A stretch of DNA of 64,000 bases from Aquicoccus sp. G2-2 (GTDB lineage: Bacteria; Pseudomonadota; Alphaproteobacteria; Rhodobacterales; Rhodobacteraceae): contig NZ_JAYDCK010000003.1 of assembly GCF_034555965.1 (NCBI RefSeq), positions 3,348,001-3,412,000 on the forward strand, read 5' to 3'. This document shows positions 53,627 to 63,468 of this stretch, one piece after another. Numbering within the stretch: the first letter of the stretch is position 1; each line of letters opens with the position of its first letter. The notes below the pieces were generated by a model. It made no database searches. It worked only from the letters and a program-made list of their open reading frames with translations, and was not told where the DNA came from. A program made the position numbers and the translations under genes.

Positions 53627-53679
53627 TTAAAGCGTTTCGGCATATTGACCGACCACGGCAATATGCCGAAACGCTTTAA
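53627..53679. repeat. Perfect 21-bp inverted repeat
   Basis: TTAAAGCGTTTCGGCATATTG and its exact complement around an 11-base loop. It lies 34 bases upstream of the lipoprotein ATG. No poly-T tail follows on either strand. Large and perfect enough to be a dispersed palindromic element. Confidence 0.85.
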
Positions 53680-53713
53680 CCGTATCTTAACTAAGGTCGC
53701 GTCTGCTGGGCGG

Positions 53714-54124
53714 ATGAGAATGATGCTGATTTCATGCGCGGTCCTGCTACTTGGTTGCAACACGCCCAGCCCGGCGTTTCGCGGGGTGGAGCCAGTGCGG
53801 ATCACCGTAGGGCAAAGCACGTTTGATGTGCGGGTGAATGGCAACCGGGCAGAGGCGATCAGGTTGAACAAGGAATGGGCGCCACGGCTTGAGGCGGTGG
53901 CACCGAGGGCGGTTGCGGCAATCGAAAAGGTTTCGGGCTGCACCGTCTATCGCACAGGCGGCGATGCGGCGCTGATTCTGGCGCGGTTGAAATGCGACAA
54001 GGGTGCGGTGCCGGTGATGCCGCCGGAGCGGGTTGAATATGACTGCGATATTGAGGATGCGTATGGCCATCGCGATGCCGGTGTGGCGGGGACCGATATG
54101 ACTTGCACGCAGCGGCGGTTTTGA
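53714..54124 (+). CDS. Small lipoprotein of unknown function
   Basis: A 136-residue protein with a lipoprotein signal (MRMMLISCAVLLLGCN; lipobox LLGC). The mature part has an RLNKEWAPRLEAVAPRAVAAIEKVSGC segment and three or four further cysteines, possibly disulfide-bonded. No family recognised. ATG 53714 is chosen for the signal; the frame runs on upstream through the inverted repeat, which is unlikely to be coding. Confidence 0.65.
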   Translation: MRMMLISCAVLLLGCNTPSPAFRGVEPVRITVGQSTFDVRVNGNRAEAIRLNKEWAPRLEAVAPRAVAAIEKVSGCTVYRTGGDAALILARLKCDKGAVPVMPPERVEYDCDIEDAYGHRDAGVAGTDMTCTQRRF

Positions 54125-54161
54125 TGCGGCGGTGGCGGGCGGTGCGCCGCTCAGACGTAGT

Positions 54162-55406
54162 TCATGGGGTCTCGCGCAGGAAGTTGAGAAACGCCGGTGA
54201 GGGATAGCCATCCGGAGTTAAAGCGTGCGCTTTCTGATAGGCGCGCACCGAAGAGATGGTGAGCGGACCAATGCGGCCATCGAGCTTTTGCGGATCGAAC
54301 CCGCGTTGGCGCAAAAGACGCTGGAGCGCCACCCGTTCGTCAAAGCTTAGCGCGCGGTCCTTGCGTGGCCAGCTTGCCTTGATCGCAGGGCCACCTTTGA
54401 GGCGGTCGGCAAGATGGCCGACGCCGATCACATAGGCATCGGCGGTGTTGTAGCTTTCCAGCACGGCGAAGTTGCGGAAGATGAGAAAGGCAGCACCGTG
54501 CGCCCCGCCGGGAAGCAGGACGGACGCGGGGCCGTAATCGGGAACGGCGTGGCCGGACATATCGCGGATGCCGAGATTGGCCCATTCGGAGGGGAGTTTT
54601 TCGATCTCGCGTTGGGCGAGCAGGTAATTGAAACCCTCGGGCAATTGAACTTCGACCCCCCAGGGCAGGCCGGTTTGCCAGCCGTTCGCCTTGAGATACG
54701 CCGCCGTGGAGGCGAGCGCATCGGTCGGGTCGTCGCGCCAGATGTCGCGCTTGCCGTCGCCATCGAAATCCTGTGCCAGTGACAGGTAAGAGGCGGGCAT
54801 GAATTGGGTGTGGCCCATCGCCCCGGCCCAGCTGCCTTTCATCCGGGCCGGTGTGGTATCGCCATTGGCAAGAATTTTGAGCGCATCGAGAAGCTGATCC
54901 TCAAAAAACGCACCGCGGCGGCCATCGAAGGCCAGTGTCGCCAGCGCATCAATGGTGGGGATCGAGCCGCGATAGCTGCCATAGGCGCTTTCCAGCCCCC
55001 AGATCGCCGCGACGATCTCTTTTTCGACGCCGTAGCGGGCTTCGATCTTGGCGAGGGTCGCCGCGTATTTCTTCATCGCCTTGCGGCCCGCAGTGATTCG
55101 GGCATCGGAAACGGCACTGTCGAGATAGACCCAGACGGTTTTGGTAAACTCGTTCTGGGTGCGGTCTTTCTGGATCACGTCGGCGTTGTAGCGGGCGGTG
55201 TCAAAGGCAGCGGAGAGCACGGATTGAGGGATGCCTTTTGCTGCGGCGCGGGTGCGGAAATCTGCCAGCCAATGATGAAACGCTCCGTTCTTGGTGGAGA
55301 TAATGGCATTGCGTTGCTTGGGCCGGGGAGAGGTTTCCGGCGCTTCGGCTATCGCCGTGGATGCGAAGATGAGCCCCGCAAGCACGGGGAGGAGGTGAAA
55401 ATACAT
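54162..55406 (-). CDS. Lytic murein transglycosylase, MltB type, with peptidoglycan-binding domain
   Basis: A 414-residue exported enzyme cutting glycan strands. A signal peptide (LLPVLAGLIFASTAIAEA) is followed by the catalytic domain with the Glu in AAIWGLESAYGSYRG and WAGAMGHTQFMPASYL. A C-terminal PG_binding_1 domain ends the protein (LQRLLRQRGFDPQKLDGRIG). Not a lipoprotein, unlike E. coli MltB. Last gene of the leftward dapE-DUF2064-rnr-mltB series. Confidence 0.92.
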   Translation of the reverse strand: MYFHLLPVLAGLIFASTAIAEAPETSPRPKQRNAIISTKNGAFHHWLADFRTRAAAKGIPQSVLSAAFDTARYNADVIQKDRTQNEFTKTVWVYLDSAVSDARITAGRKAMKKYAATLAKIEARYGVEKEIVAAIWGLESAYGSYRGSIPTIDALATLAFDGRRGAFFEDQLLDALKILANGDTTPARMKGSWAGAMGHTQFMPASYLSLAQDFDGDGKRDIWRDDPTDALASTAAYLKANGWQTGLPWGVEVQLPEGFNYLLAQREIEKLPSEWANLGIRDMSGHAVPDYGPASVLLPGGAHGAAFLIFRNFAVLESYNTADAYVIGVGHLADRLKGGPAIKASWPRKDRALSFDERVALQRLLRQRGFDPQKLDGRIGPLTISSVRAYQKAHALTPDGYPSPAFLNFLRETP

Positions 55407-55511
55407 ATGCTCGTGCCCCTTTTGGCGGGTTCTAAGCGCAATGGTAAGGCCAAATTGGCAATCGGGGAAGAGGGGCGACGCGGCGGGCGCAGGCTCATGC
55501 GCGAGAATACG

Positions 55512-57764
55512 CTATTTGCGGGTCCGCTTTACCTTGCGCGCGGTTTTGGCTGCTTTGCGCTTGGCGCCGGTCAGCTTGCGTTTGGCAGGCTTGCCACGGC
55601 TGCGCCCGCCGCCGCCGCGCGGCATCTGTTTGCCATCATGGGTAAGCAGTTCCAGCGCAAGCCCGCCGGTGACAGGCGCGGCTTCGGTCAGGCGCACGGT
55701 GACACGATCCCCCAAGGCGATCACGGTGCCGGTATCAGAGCCGACAAGCTGGCCTGCGTCGGCCTCGAAACGGAAATATTCGCGCCCCAGATTGCGCATC
55801 GGAATAAGCCCGTCCGCGCCGGTTTCATCAAGGCGCACGAATACGCCAAAGCGGGCAATGCCGGAGATGCGCCCGGTGAAGTCGCTGCCCACACGTTCAG
55901 ACAGGAACGCGGCAAGGTAGCGGTCTGTCGTGTCGCGCTCGGCCAGCATGGAGCGGCGTTCGGTTTCCGAGATATGGGCGGCAGTCGGCTCCAGCCGGGC
56001 GACATCATCGGGCGAAAGGCCATCATCGCCCCAATCATGCGCGGAGATGAGCGCGCGGTGCACGATCAGGTCGGAATAGCGCCGGATCGGGGAGGTGAAA
56101 TGCGCGTATGCCTGCAATGCCAGCCCGAAATGGCCGAAATTTGAGGGCGAATAATAAGCCTGCGTCATCGAACGCAGGGTGGCAATGTTGATCAGCTCGT
56201 TATGTTCGGTGCCTTCGGCGGCGGTCAGAAGCTGATTGAGGTGTGCTGTCTTGAGCACTTGTCCCTTGGCCAGCGTGAGACCGGCGGCTTCTGCCGTGTC
56301 GCGCAGCGCGTCGAGTTTTTCGCGGGGCGGCTCTTCGTGGACCCGAAACAGGAGGGGAGAGCGGTGCGAGATCAGGTCTTCGGCGGCGGCGACGTTGGCG
56401 AGGATCATGAATTCCTCTACCAGCCGGTGCGCATCGAGCCGGTCAGCGAAATTGACCGAGGTAACCTGTCCTTCGTCGGAAAGCACAATCTTGCGTTCGG
56501 GCAGGTCGAGATCAAGCGGTTGGCGGACGCTGCGGGCTTTTACCAGCGCGTGATAGGCGGCGTAGAGCGGGCGGATCACCTCGTCCATCAGGGGGGCGGT
56601 CTTGTCGTTCGGCTCCCCGTCCATCGCCGCCTGCACCTCGCGGTAATTGAGCGACGCGGCGGAGCGCATCAAGCCGCGCACAAAGCGGTGCGAGCGTTTC
56701 ACGCCATGGGCGTCGATCTGGATGCGCACGGCGATACAGGCGCGCGGCACGCCTTCGTGCAATGAGCAGAGATCGCCGGAAAGCCGGTCGGGCAGCATTG
56801 GCACGACACGATCAGGGAAATAGCTGGAGTTGCCGCGCTTGCGGGCCTCAAGGTCGAGCGCGGTGCCGGGGCGCACATAATGCGCGACATCGGCAATCGC
56901 GACCCAGATGACATGCCCGCCCGCGTTCTTCGGGTCGTCATCGGCGTGCGCCCAAGCGGCATCGTCGTGATCGCGGGCATCAGCCGGGTCGATGGTGACA
57001 AGCGGCATGTCGCTCAGGTCTTCGCGCGCGCCCAGTGTGGTGGGGTGCATCGCGTCGGCCTCGGAGATGACCTCATCGGGGAATTCGTGCGGCAGGTCGT
57101 GTTGATGGATGGCAATGAGCGAGACCGCCTTGGGCTGTGACGGGTCGCCCAGCCGGGTGACGATGCGCGCACGCGGCAGGCCCATGCGGCCCTTCGGGCC
57201 AGCTTGTTCGGCCTCGACCAGTTCGCCTTCCTTGGCGCCATTGGTGTCGGCCTTGGCAACGAGCCATTCCTTGCCGTTGCCTTTGTCGATCGGTTGAATA
57301 CGGCCGCCTTCGGGGCTGGTGCGGAAAATGCCCAGAACGCTGCGCGGGTTTTGCCCGATGCGCCGGATCAGGCGCGCTTCATAGGCAAATTCGCCGGTGG
57401 TTTCGGTCAGCCGGGCAAGGATGCGGTCCCCTTCGCCAAGCGCCGGATCAGAGGGGCGCGCGATGAGCAGGATATGCGGCGCGTCGCCTTCGCCCTGCCA
57501 TTCCATAGGTGCTGCGGTCAGGTCGCCATCGGGGGTGCTTCCAGAAACCTGCAGAACCGCGACGGGGAGTTTGTCGGGGTCGCGATAGGTTTTCTTGCGC
57601 TTGGTAAGGTGGCCTTCCTCCTCAAGCTCTTTGAGGATGCGCTTGAGATCAATTCGCGCAGCGCCCTTGATCCCGAAGGCGCGCGAGATGTCGCGTTTCG
57701 AGGTCTCGGTCGGGTGATCGGAAATCCATTGCAGGATTTCTTCCTTGGAGGGCAGTTGGCTCAT
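55512..57764 (-). CDS. rnr: Ribonuclease R
   Basis: A 750-residue 3'-5' exoribonuclease of the RNB family. An N-terminal helix-turn-helix-like domain begins LPSKEEILQWISDHPTETSK. Cold-shock/OB domains follow, then the RNB core with the metal site DPADARDHDDAAW and RVHEEPPREKLDAL. The S1 domain (FTGRISGIARFGVFVRLDE) and a Lys/Arg-rich tail (KRKLTGAKRKAAKTARKVKR) complete it. ATG 57764 is 48 bases after the DUF2064 stop. Confidence 0.94.
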   Translation of the reverse strand: MSQLPSKEEILQWISDHPTETSKRDISRAFGIKGAARIDLKRILKELEEEGHLTKRKKTYRDPDKLPVAVLQVSGSTPDGDLTAAPMEWQGEGDAPHILLIARPSDPALGEGDRILARLTETTGEFAYEARLIRRIGQNPRSVLGIFRTSPEGGRIQPIDKGNGKEWLVAKADTNGAKEGELVEAEQAGPKGRMGLPRARIVTRLGDPSQPKAVSLIAIHQHDLPHEFPDEVISEADAMHPTTLGAREDLSDMPLVTIDPADARDHDDAAWAHADDDPKNAGGHVIWVAIADVAHYVRPGTALDLEARKRGNSSYFPDRVVPMLPDRLSGDLCSLHEGVPRACIAVRIQIDAHGVKRSHRFVRGLMRSAASLNYREVQAAMDGEPNDKTAPLMDEVIRPLYAAYHALVKARSVRQPLDLDLPERKIVLSDEGQVTSVNFADRLDAHRLVEEFMILANVAAAEDLISHRSPLLFRVHEEPPREKLDALRDTAEAAGLTLAKGQVLKTAHLNQLLTAAEGTEHNELINIATLRSMTQAYYSPSNFGHFGLALQAYAHFTSPIRRYSDLIVHRALISAHDWGDDGLSPDDVARLEPTAAHISETERRSMLAERDTTDRYLAAFLSERVGSDFTGRISGIARFGVFVRLDETGADGLIPMRNLGREYFRFEADAGQLVGSDTGTVIALGDRVTVRLTEAAPVTGGLALELLTHDGKQMPRGGGGRSRGKPAKRKLTGAKRKAAKTARKVKRTRK

Positions 57765-57812
57765 GCTTGCGCCCTATCATGGGCGCGCGAGGCTGCCAAT
57801 GGGGCGCGCGCT

Positions 57813-58399
57813 TCAGAGGTCGGCGGCGTGGTCGACATCGGAAAGCATGTCGGTCAGGGCATGGCTGCGCTGGCCAAGTGTGGCGAGGCTGTCGGCAAGC
57901 GCGTGGCGCGTGGACCAGCGCACATTTGCAAAAAGCCCTGCGGGTGCATGAGAAGGGTGGCGCACCCCGGTGAGCCAGAAGCCGCCATCACGGGCCGGAC
58001 CGAAGACAAAATCGTTGTGTCCGAGGGCGGCGAAGGCGCGGGCGATGTGAGGCGGTTCGATTGCCGGGATGTCAGCGCCGATCAGGCAGACCGGGCCGGG
58101 ATGCGGCAGGCGCAATAGCCGTGCCATGCGCGCGCCAAGATCGCCTGCCCGTTGCGGCACACGCGGCAGGTGCGCGGGCCAGAACCGCGCGGCGGTGGCA
58201 TTGTCGGGCGAGACGGCCAGCACGATGTCCCAACGCGGATCATCGAGACGGCGCAGCAGGCGGGCGGTTTGATGGCGAAACCACCATGCGGCAGGGACCA
58301 TGCCGATATCGCCCCCGAGGCGGGTTTTCACGCGGCCCGCGACAGGTGCCTTGACCATGACGATCAGGCGGGGCCGGGCGCGGTTCGGGGGCTGTCCAT
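57813..58399 (-). CDS. DUF2064 (TIGR04282-type) protein, N-terminus interrupted by a frameshift
   Basis: About 195 residues after repair. The family's opening VMVKAPVAGRVKTRLGGDIG and VCLIGADIPAIEPPHI are present; it resembles a nucleotidyl/glycosyl transferase, substrate unknown. An ATG start exists at 58399 but is out of frame with the body because of the G run at 58387-58391. One extra base gives MDSPPNRARPRLIVMVK, a normal start. Without it, translation would have to begin at ATG 58358. It lies 31 bases after dapE. Confidence 0.78.
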
Positions 58400-58430
58400 C
58401 GCACGGGCAGTGGATGGGCGTTTCAGCGGG

Positions 58431-59594
58431 TCAGGCAAAGTAATCCCGCAGGATGCGGGTATAGATCGTTTTGAGTTGGGTAATCTGTTCGGCGGGGACA
58501 CGTTCATCGACCTGATGCATGGTTTTGCCGACAAGGCCGAATTCGACCACCGGGCAATGATCCTTGACGAAGCGCGCATCCGAGGTGCCGCCCGAGGTCG
58601 ACAGCACCGGGCGGCGGCCGGTTTGGGCTTCGACAGCATCGGCCACCAGCGCGGAAAGCGGCCCCGGCGGGGTGAGAAAGCTTTCGCCGGAGATTTTCAC
58701 CCGCATGGAAATATCGACGTCAAATTCGGCGGCGGCCTTGGCGGCCTCTTCTTCCAGCCATTTGGTTAGCGAGGCACCGGAATGGGTATCGTTGAACCGG
58801 ATGTTGACGGTGCCGGAGCATTCCGCCGGGATGACGTTGGTCGCCTTGTTGCCGGTGTCGATGGTGACAGCGGCAAGGGTAGAGGCATCGAAGTGATCGG
58901 TGCCGGTATCCAGCTCATGCGAGGCAAGGCGATCCATCAGCCGGGCCATGGCGGGCAGCGGGTTTTTGGCGCGGTGTGGATAGGCGGAATGGCCCTGCAC
59001 GCCCTTGACGGTAAACCACGCCGACATTGAGCCGCGCCGCCCGATTTTCATCATCTCGCCCATTTCGGACGGGCAGGTAGGTTCGCCCACAAGGCAATCT
59101 GACATGCGCTCCCCCGCCTCTGCCATCCAGTCAAGCAGGGCGGTGGTTCCGTCGAGCGCGTCGGCTTCTTCGTCGCCGGTAATGGCAAGGATCACCGCGC
59201 CGTCGGGCGGGGTTTCGCGCACGAAATCCACTGCGGCGGCGGCAAAGGCGGCAACGCCGGATTTCATATCCGTGGCCCCGCGCCCCCAAAGAACGCCGTC
59301 TTCAAGATCGCCGGAGAACGGTCCGTGGGTCCATGCGGCTTCGTCCCCCGGTGGCACCACATCGGTGTGGCCGTTGAAGCCGAAGCTTTTGTTGGCGCCC
59401 CGGTTGCCCCAGCGGGCGAAGAGGTTCGAGATACCGCCACGATCAACGCGGGTACATTCGAAACCTGCATCGGAGAGGATATCTTCCAGCAAGACCAACG
59501 CGCCGCCCTCTGCCGGGGTGACGGAATTGCAGCGGATCAGGCTTTGGGTAAGGGCAACGGGATCAAGCGGTTCCAAAGGCGTGGAGGAGGGCAT
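58431..59594 (-). CDS. dapE: Succinyl-diaminopimelate desuccinylase
   Basis: A 387-residue di-zinc M20 peptidase of the lysine/diaminopimelate pathway. Motifs are [29 protein letters not shown], the general-base [24 protein letters not shown] and a late [12 protein letters not shown] 59594 keeps [15 protein letters not shown] as N-terminus. It is a distinct protein from the carbamoylase-like M20 enzyme at 15287. Confidence 0.94.
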   Translation of the reverse strand: MPSSTPLEPLDPVALTQSLIRCNSVTPAEGGALVLLEDILSDAGFECTRVDRGGISNLFARWGNRGANKSFGFNGHTDVVPPGDEAAWTHGPFSGDLEDGVLWGRGATDMKSGVAAFAAAAVDFVRETPPDGAVILAITGDEEADALDGTTALLDWMAEAGERMSDCLVGEPTCPSEMGEMMKIGRRGSMSAWFTVKGVQGHSAYPHRAKNPLPAMARLMDRLASHELDTGTDHFDASTLAAVTIDTGNKATNVIPAECSGTVNIRFNDTHSGASLTKWLEEEAAKAAAEFDVDISMRVKISGESFLTPPGPLSALVADAVEAQTGRRPVLSTSGGTSDARFVKDHCPVVEFGLVGKTMHQVDERVPAEQITQLKTIYTRILRDYFA

Positions 59595-59894
59595 GAGCGG
59601 GTCCTGTGGTTTGTCTGTGCCAGCCTGAACCGCTTTAGCGAAGACCGCGAAGCGGTGCAAATGTGGCGAAAATGACGCGGCAAGGCCGCCCCCGGGGCGT
59701 GTTTTCATGCCTGCCGCTTAACAGGCGCGCCTGCCGCTGCTAATCTGCGATCAATAATAGGCCCGAGGCAGGGTTTCCATCGAGGGCGAAAACGCCCCGA
59801 GCGAGCAGAGTTACGGATTTGAGAGACACGCGCGGCGATGGCCTGCGCGGGCGATCATGTGCCTTGCCTTGAAGAGCAATGAGGTGGGACTGAC
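59595..59894. other. 300-bp divergent intergenic region
   Basis: Between leftward dapE and rightward Hint gene. A weak G/C-rich inverted repeat lies around 59683-59700. I see nothing else that can be supported. Confidence 0.35.
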
Positions 59895-61498
59895 ATGGTT
59901 GCGGCTTCGGAACTGCCGATTAACGGCAATGCGACTGCGATGCAGATGGCGCAGACGATCTTTGGCGATGGTGTGAACGTGGTGAGCGCGTCGTTCACCG
60001 GCGATAATCGCGCCTCCGGCACTTATTCGAATGGTGACAGCGTTGCGCCGGGGGTCACGCCCGGCGATACCGGGGTGATCCTGTCAACCGGGCGGACCAG
60101 CAACTTTACGAATGGTTGGTGGGATGCGAACCATTCCAATTCGACGTCGTACAACAACCAAGGCGTCAACAATAATTCGGATTTCAACGATGCCGCGGGT
60201 GCGCGCACCTATGATGCATCATGGCTCGACGTTGATTTCGTTCCCGATCATGACACGATGACGATGCAGTTCGTGTTCTCGTCCGACGAATTCCCGGAAT
60301 ATGCCAATTCCGATTTTCAGGACTTCGTCGGTGTCTGGGTCAACGGGGTTCAGACCGAGATGGCGGTAGGGTCGGCCAATCCGGGCAACCTTGTGACCGG
60401 GGTGAACCAGAACCTTTATATCGACAACACCAATGACGACTATAACACCGAAATGGACGGGTTTACCGTAACCATGACGCTGACCTTTCCGGTCACGGTT
60501 GGTGAGGTCAACTCGATCCGGATCGGGATCGCGGATGTTGGCGATACATCTTATGATTCCAACTTGTTGATCGCCGGAGATTCGGTTCAGACGGTCTTGA
60601 TTGCCAACGACGACATCGGCCATTTGCCAGCGGGCGACACCAAGACCTTCAATGTTTTGTCCAACGATTTCGCGGCGAGCGGCGGGGCGCTGACGATCAC
60701 CCATGTCAACGGAATTGCGGTGAGCGCGGGCGATACGATCACGCTTAACACCGGGCAAACGGTGACGTTGAACGCCGATGGCACCTTTACCGTGGTGAGT
60801 GACGGCGATGATGAATATTTCAATTTCACCTATACGATTACCGACGGCACCAACGAGGATACCGGCTTTGTGCTGGTTGATTCGATCCCCTGTTTCGTGG
60901 CTGGCACGTTGATCGAGACCGAGTTTGGCCCGCGCCCGGTTGAAAGCGTGCGCCCCGGTGAGCGGGTGATGACACAGGATAACGGCTTGCAACCGCTGCG
61001 CTGGATCGGGCAACGCCGGGTTCGTGCGGAGGGTGATTTCGCGCCGATCTATATCGCGCCGGGGACGTTCGGGCGGCATGGTGCGGTGGCGCTTTCGCCG
61101 CTGCACCGGGTTCTGGTGCGCGACAGTCTGGCCGAGCTTCTGTTTGGTGAAGCGGAAGTGCTTGTGGCGGCGCGTGATCTGGTGAATGGGCGCAGTGTGC
61201 GGCCAGTGCCGGGGGATGGGTGGATTACGTGCATCTGCTGTTTGATGATCATCAGGTGGTTTTTGCGGAAGGATTGGCGAGCGAGAGCTTTCTGCCGGGG
61301 CCGCAGGTTAAGCATAGTTTCGAGGCTGATATGGTGAACGAGATTTGCGCGCTGTTTCCCGAGATCGACCCGGAAACCGGCGAAGGCTATGGCCCGTCGG
61401 CGCGCCGGGCGTTGCGGCGTTTTGAGGCCGCAATCCTTGTCCGTGGGCTGGCGCGAGGGCCAGCCGAAACGGCGGCGGCCCAAGCGGCGGCGGCCTGA
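59895..61498 (+). CDS. Choice-of-anchor L / Hint-domain protein, interrupted by a frameshift
   Basis: About 534 residues after repair. No classical signal. Residues about 5-235 match the choice-of-anchor L domain (VILSTGRTSNF, QFVFSSDEFPEYANSDFQDF, GFTVTMTLTFPV). Next is a VCBS/cadherin-like repeat (about 240-325). A Hint domain starts with Cys near 333 (CFVAGTLIET) and has SPLHRVLV. The frame breaks in G runs at 61211-61220; one base more restores DYVHLLFDDHQVVFAEGL. In Rhodobacterales such proteins are thought to be secreted surface proteins; autoprocessing is an inference from the Hint fold. Confidence 0.8.
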
Positions 61499-61512
61499 GC
61501 GGGGCGGCGGGC

Positions 61513-62603
61513 ATGGGCTGGTTCGCCATATCCGATACCGAGGCAAACCGCTTCTGCGGTGCCGGGCTGGAGCCGCAATCAGCGCGTGCGCCGGTTCTGC
61601 GCGATGGATGCCCGGTGCGTGGTAGCTTGCTGGTGGAAACCCGGCTTTCGGCGGATGGGCGGCCACAGGAATTGCTTTCATTCGAGCGGGCTTATCCCCG
61701 GCCTTACAAGTTCTCTCTTCAGGCGGTGCCGGGGGCGGGCTGGTGTTGATCGTGGCGGATGGTGCGGATGTGTTTCACACGGCACTCCACCATGCGGCCC
61801 ACGACCGGGCCGATATCTTGCGGATCACCTATAGCTGGGACAGTGAGCGCGAAGGTGGCTGGGGGCGGTTGGCGATTGAGCGGCCGGAATATGACAAGGT
61901 GGTGGCGCTTGACCTGAAGGGCGCGCCGCCGCTTGCGATGGAAGATATCAGGGTCATTACCACCGATCCGCGCCGCCGCCGGATTGGAGAGGGTGTGATC
62001 TTCTTTGCCGTCTCCGACCGGGTGGAGCCGATTGGGCCGATGCCGAGCCTTGCATTGGACGTGCCGTTACTGGGGCCGGGGGCCTATCGCCGTGTCGGAA
62101 AGCTCAGGCCGGGGGATATGGTGGAGACGCTGGAAGCGGGCTTGGTGCCGGTGATGCAGGTGGTGCGGCGCACTGTGCCTGCCTGTGGGTCGTTCTGTCC
62201 GGTGCGGCTCAGGGCGCCGTATTTCGGCTTGCTGCGCGATATCGTTGTGGCCCCCGATCAGCGGTTGGTGGTTGGTGGGTCCGAGGTGGAGTATAATTTC
62301 GGGCGCGAAGCCGTACTGGTCCCGGCGCGCCATCTGGTGAACGGGATTTCGGCGATTGAGCTTACCGGTGCAGTGACGGTGAGCTACTATCAGGTGATCT
62401 TGCCGCGGCATCATTCCCTGATTGCGGCGGGTTGTCCGGTGGAGAGCCTTTACGTGGGCCGGATCAGGCGCAAACCCGAGCCGTTGGCAGAAAGCCTGCT
62501 TGCGCCGTTCGGGCGTGATGCGCTGCCGGAACATGCCCCGTCTCCGCACCTGATCCTGAAACCGTTCGAGGCAATCACACTGATGCAGCGCCGCGCGGCG
62601 TGA
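61513..62603 (+). CDS. Second Hint-like protein, catalytic residues apparently lost, interrupted by a frameshift
   Basis: About 363 residues after repair. An N-terminal beta-rich region (about 1-160) precedes a Hint-like domain starting VPLLGPGAYRRVGKLRPGD. Aligned to the neighbour, the nucleophilic Cys is gone and SPLHRVLV is replaced by APDQRLVV, though VPARHLVNG and the ILPRHHSLIAAG region are kept. So it is a Hint fold probably without cleavage activity. The frame breaks around G runs 61731-61739; one extra base yields VPGGGLVLIVADGADVF. Lies 14 bases after the first Hint gene. Confidence 0.72.
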
Positions 62604-62730
62604 GCCTTGATGTTTTGCGATTTTGCCTCAGTTTGCTATGCTTGCCATGCAACGGTTGTTTCACCTGCGCAATTTTGCAGGCTTTCGGGTTTGTTTTTCA
62701 AAAACTGAATTTGATTTGGGGAGAGGCGAC

Positions 62731-63423
62731 ATGAGATGCCTGCAAGCGGGGGTTTCCCGCGTGATGATTGTTCCAACGCTGGTGATTGGAGTTGCCCTTT
62801 CGGGGTTGATGGCCGGAGTTCCTGCGCGCGCCAATGGGCCGGATTTGGTTTTAGACAGAGCCGACAGTGGCACAAAGGCGGCGGCACCGAAGAAGAAAAC
62901 AAAGGCCAAAAAGCCCGTCAAGAAGACCAAGAAACCGGCGAAAGCCAAAGTGCCGGTTTACCGCGATTACAAGGATGCGGCCTATGCCGACTATGTCAAG
63001 ATACAGCGAAAATTGCAGGGTTATGCCAAGAAAGACGACCTTAAGGGCTTGGCCACTTCGCGCGCCAGACTGGAGAAGTTTGTTCATCAGATTGAACGGC
63101 TGAGCAAGAAAGCGCGTGGCAAACGTTCGGTTGAATTGAACCGGATTCTTTTGCAGCTCAAACGCTATGAGACGCAAAAGCGCGACAAGCGGCTGGCGCG
63201 ATATGCCGGGGGAATTTTACGGGCCTTCCCGGCATTCGGCGGCGAAGCGCGCGCGAAAACGAAACTGGCGGCCTATAACGACGCGGTGAAGACGAAAAAC
63301 CCGGTGAAGACGGTGCTAAAGGCGGCGGAATATTCGGACGCGCGCGGCGATTATCACCGCGCGGTGAAGGCGTTGCCACCGGATATGCGCAAGCTGTTCA
63401 AACCAATGCCGAAGCTGAGGTAG
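62731..63423 (+). CDS. Lysine-rich exported protein of unknown function
   Basis: A 230-residue protein. A signal-like N-terminus (VMIVPTLVIGVALSGLMAGV, ending near ARA) is followed by a strongly basic Lys/Pro/Ala-rich tract with KKKTKAKKPVKKTKKPAKAK, reminiscent of histone-H1 tails. The rest is helical and basic. No family recognised. It might bind DNA, polysaccharide or the cell wall; this cannot be decided from sequence. ATG 62731 follows GGGGAGAGG. Confidence 0.7.
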   Translation: MRCLQAGVSRVMIVPTLVIGVALSGLMAGVPARANGPDLVLDRADSGTKAAAPKKKTKAKKPVKKTKKPAKAKVPVYRDYKDAAYADYVKIQRKLQGYAKKDDLKGLATSRARLEKFVHQIERLSKKARGKRSVELNRILLQLKRYETQKRDKRLARYAGGILRAFPAFGGEARAKTKLAAYNDAVKTKNPVKTVLKAAEYSDARGDYHRAVKALPPDMRKLFKPMPKLR

Positions 63424-63468
63424 GCCCAACCGGCTGCGGTGCGGTGCGTGCTGTTTTGCACGCCCTGC

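Noticed and set aside
1066-62603. A programme of gene decay (many pseudogenes)
   Set aside because: All breaks are single (once double) base run-length losses with otherwise conserved sequence on both sides, and they hit essential genes; no stop-codon or deletion decay is seen.
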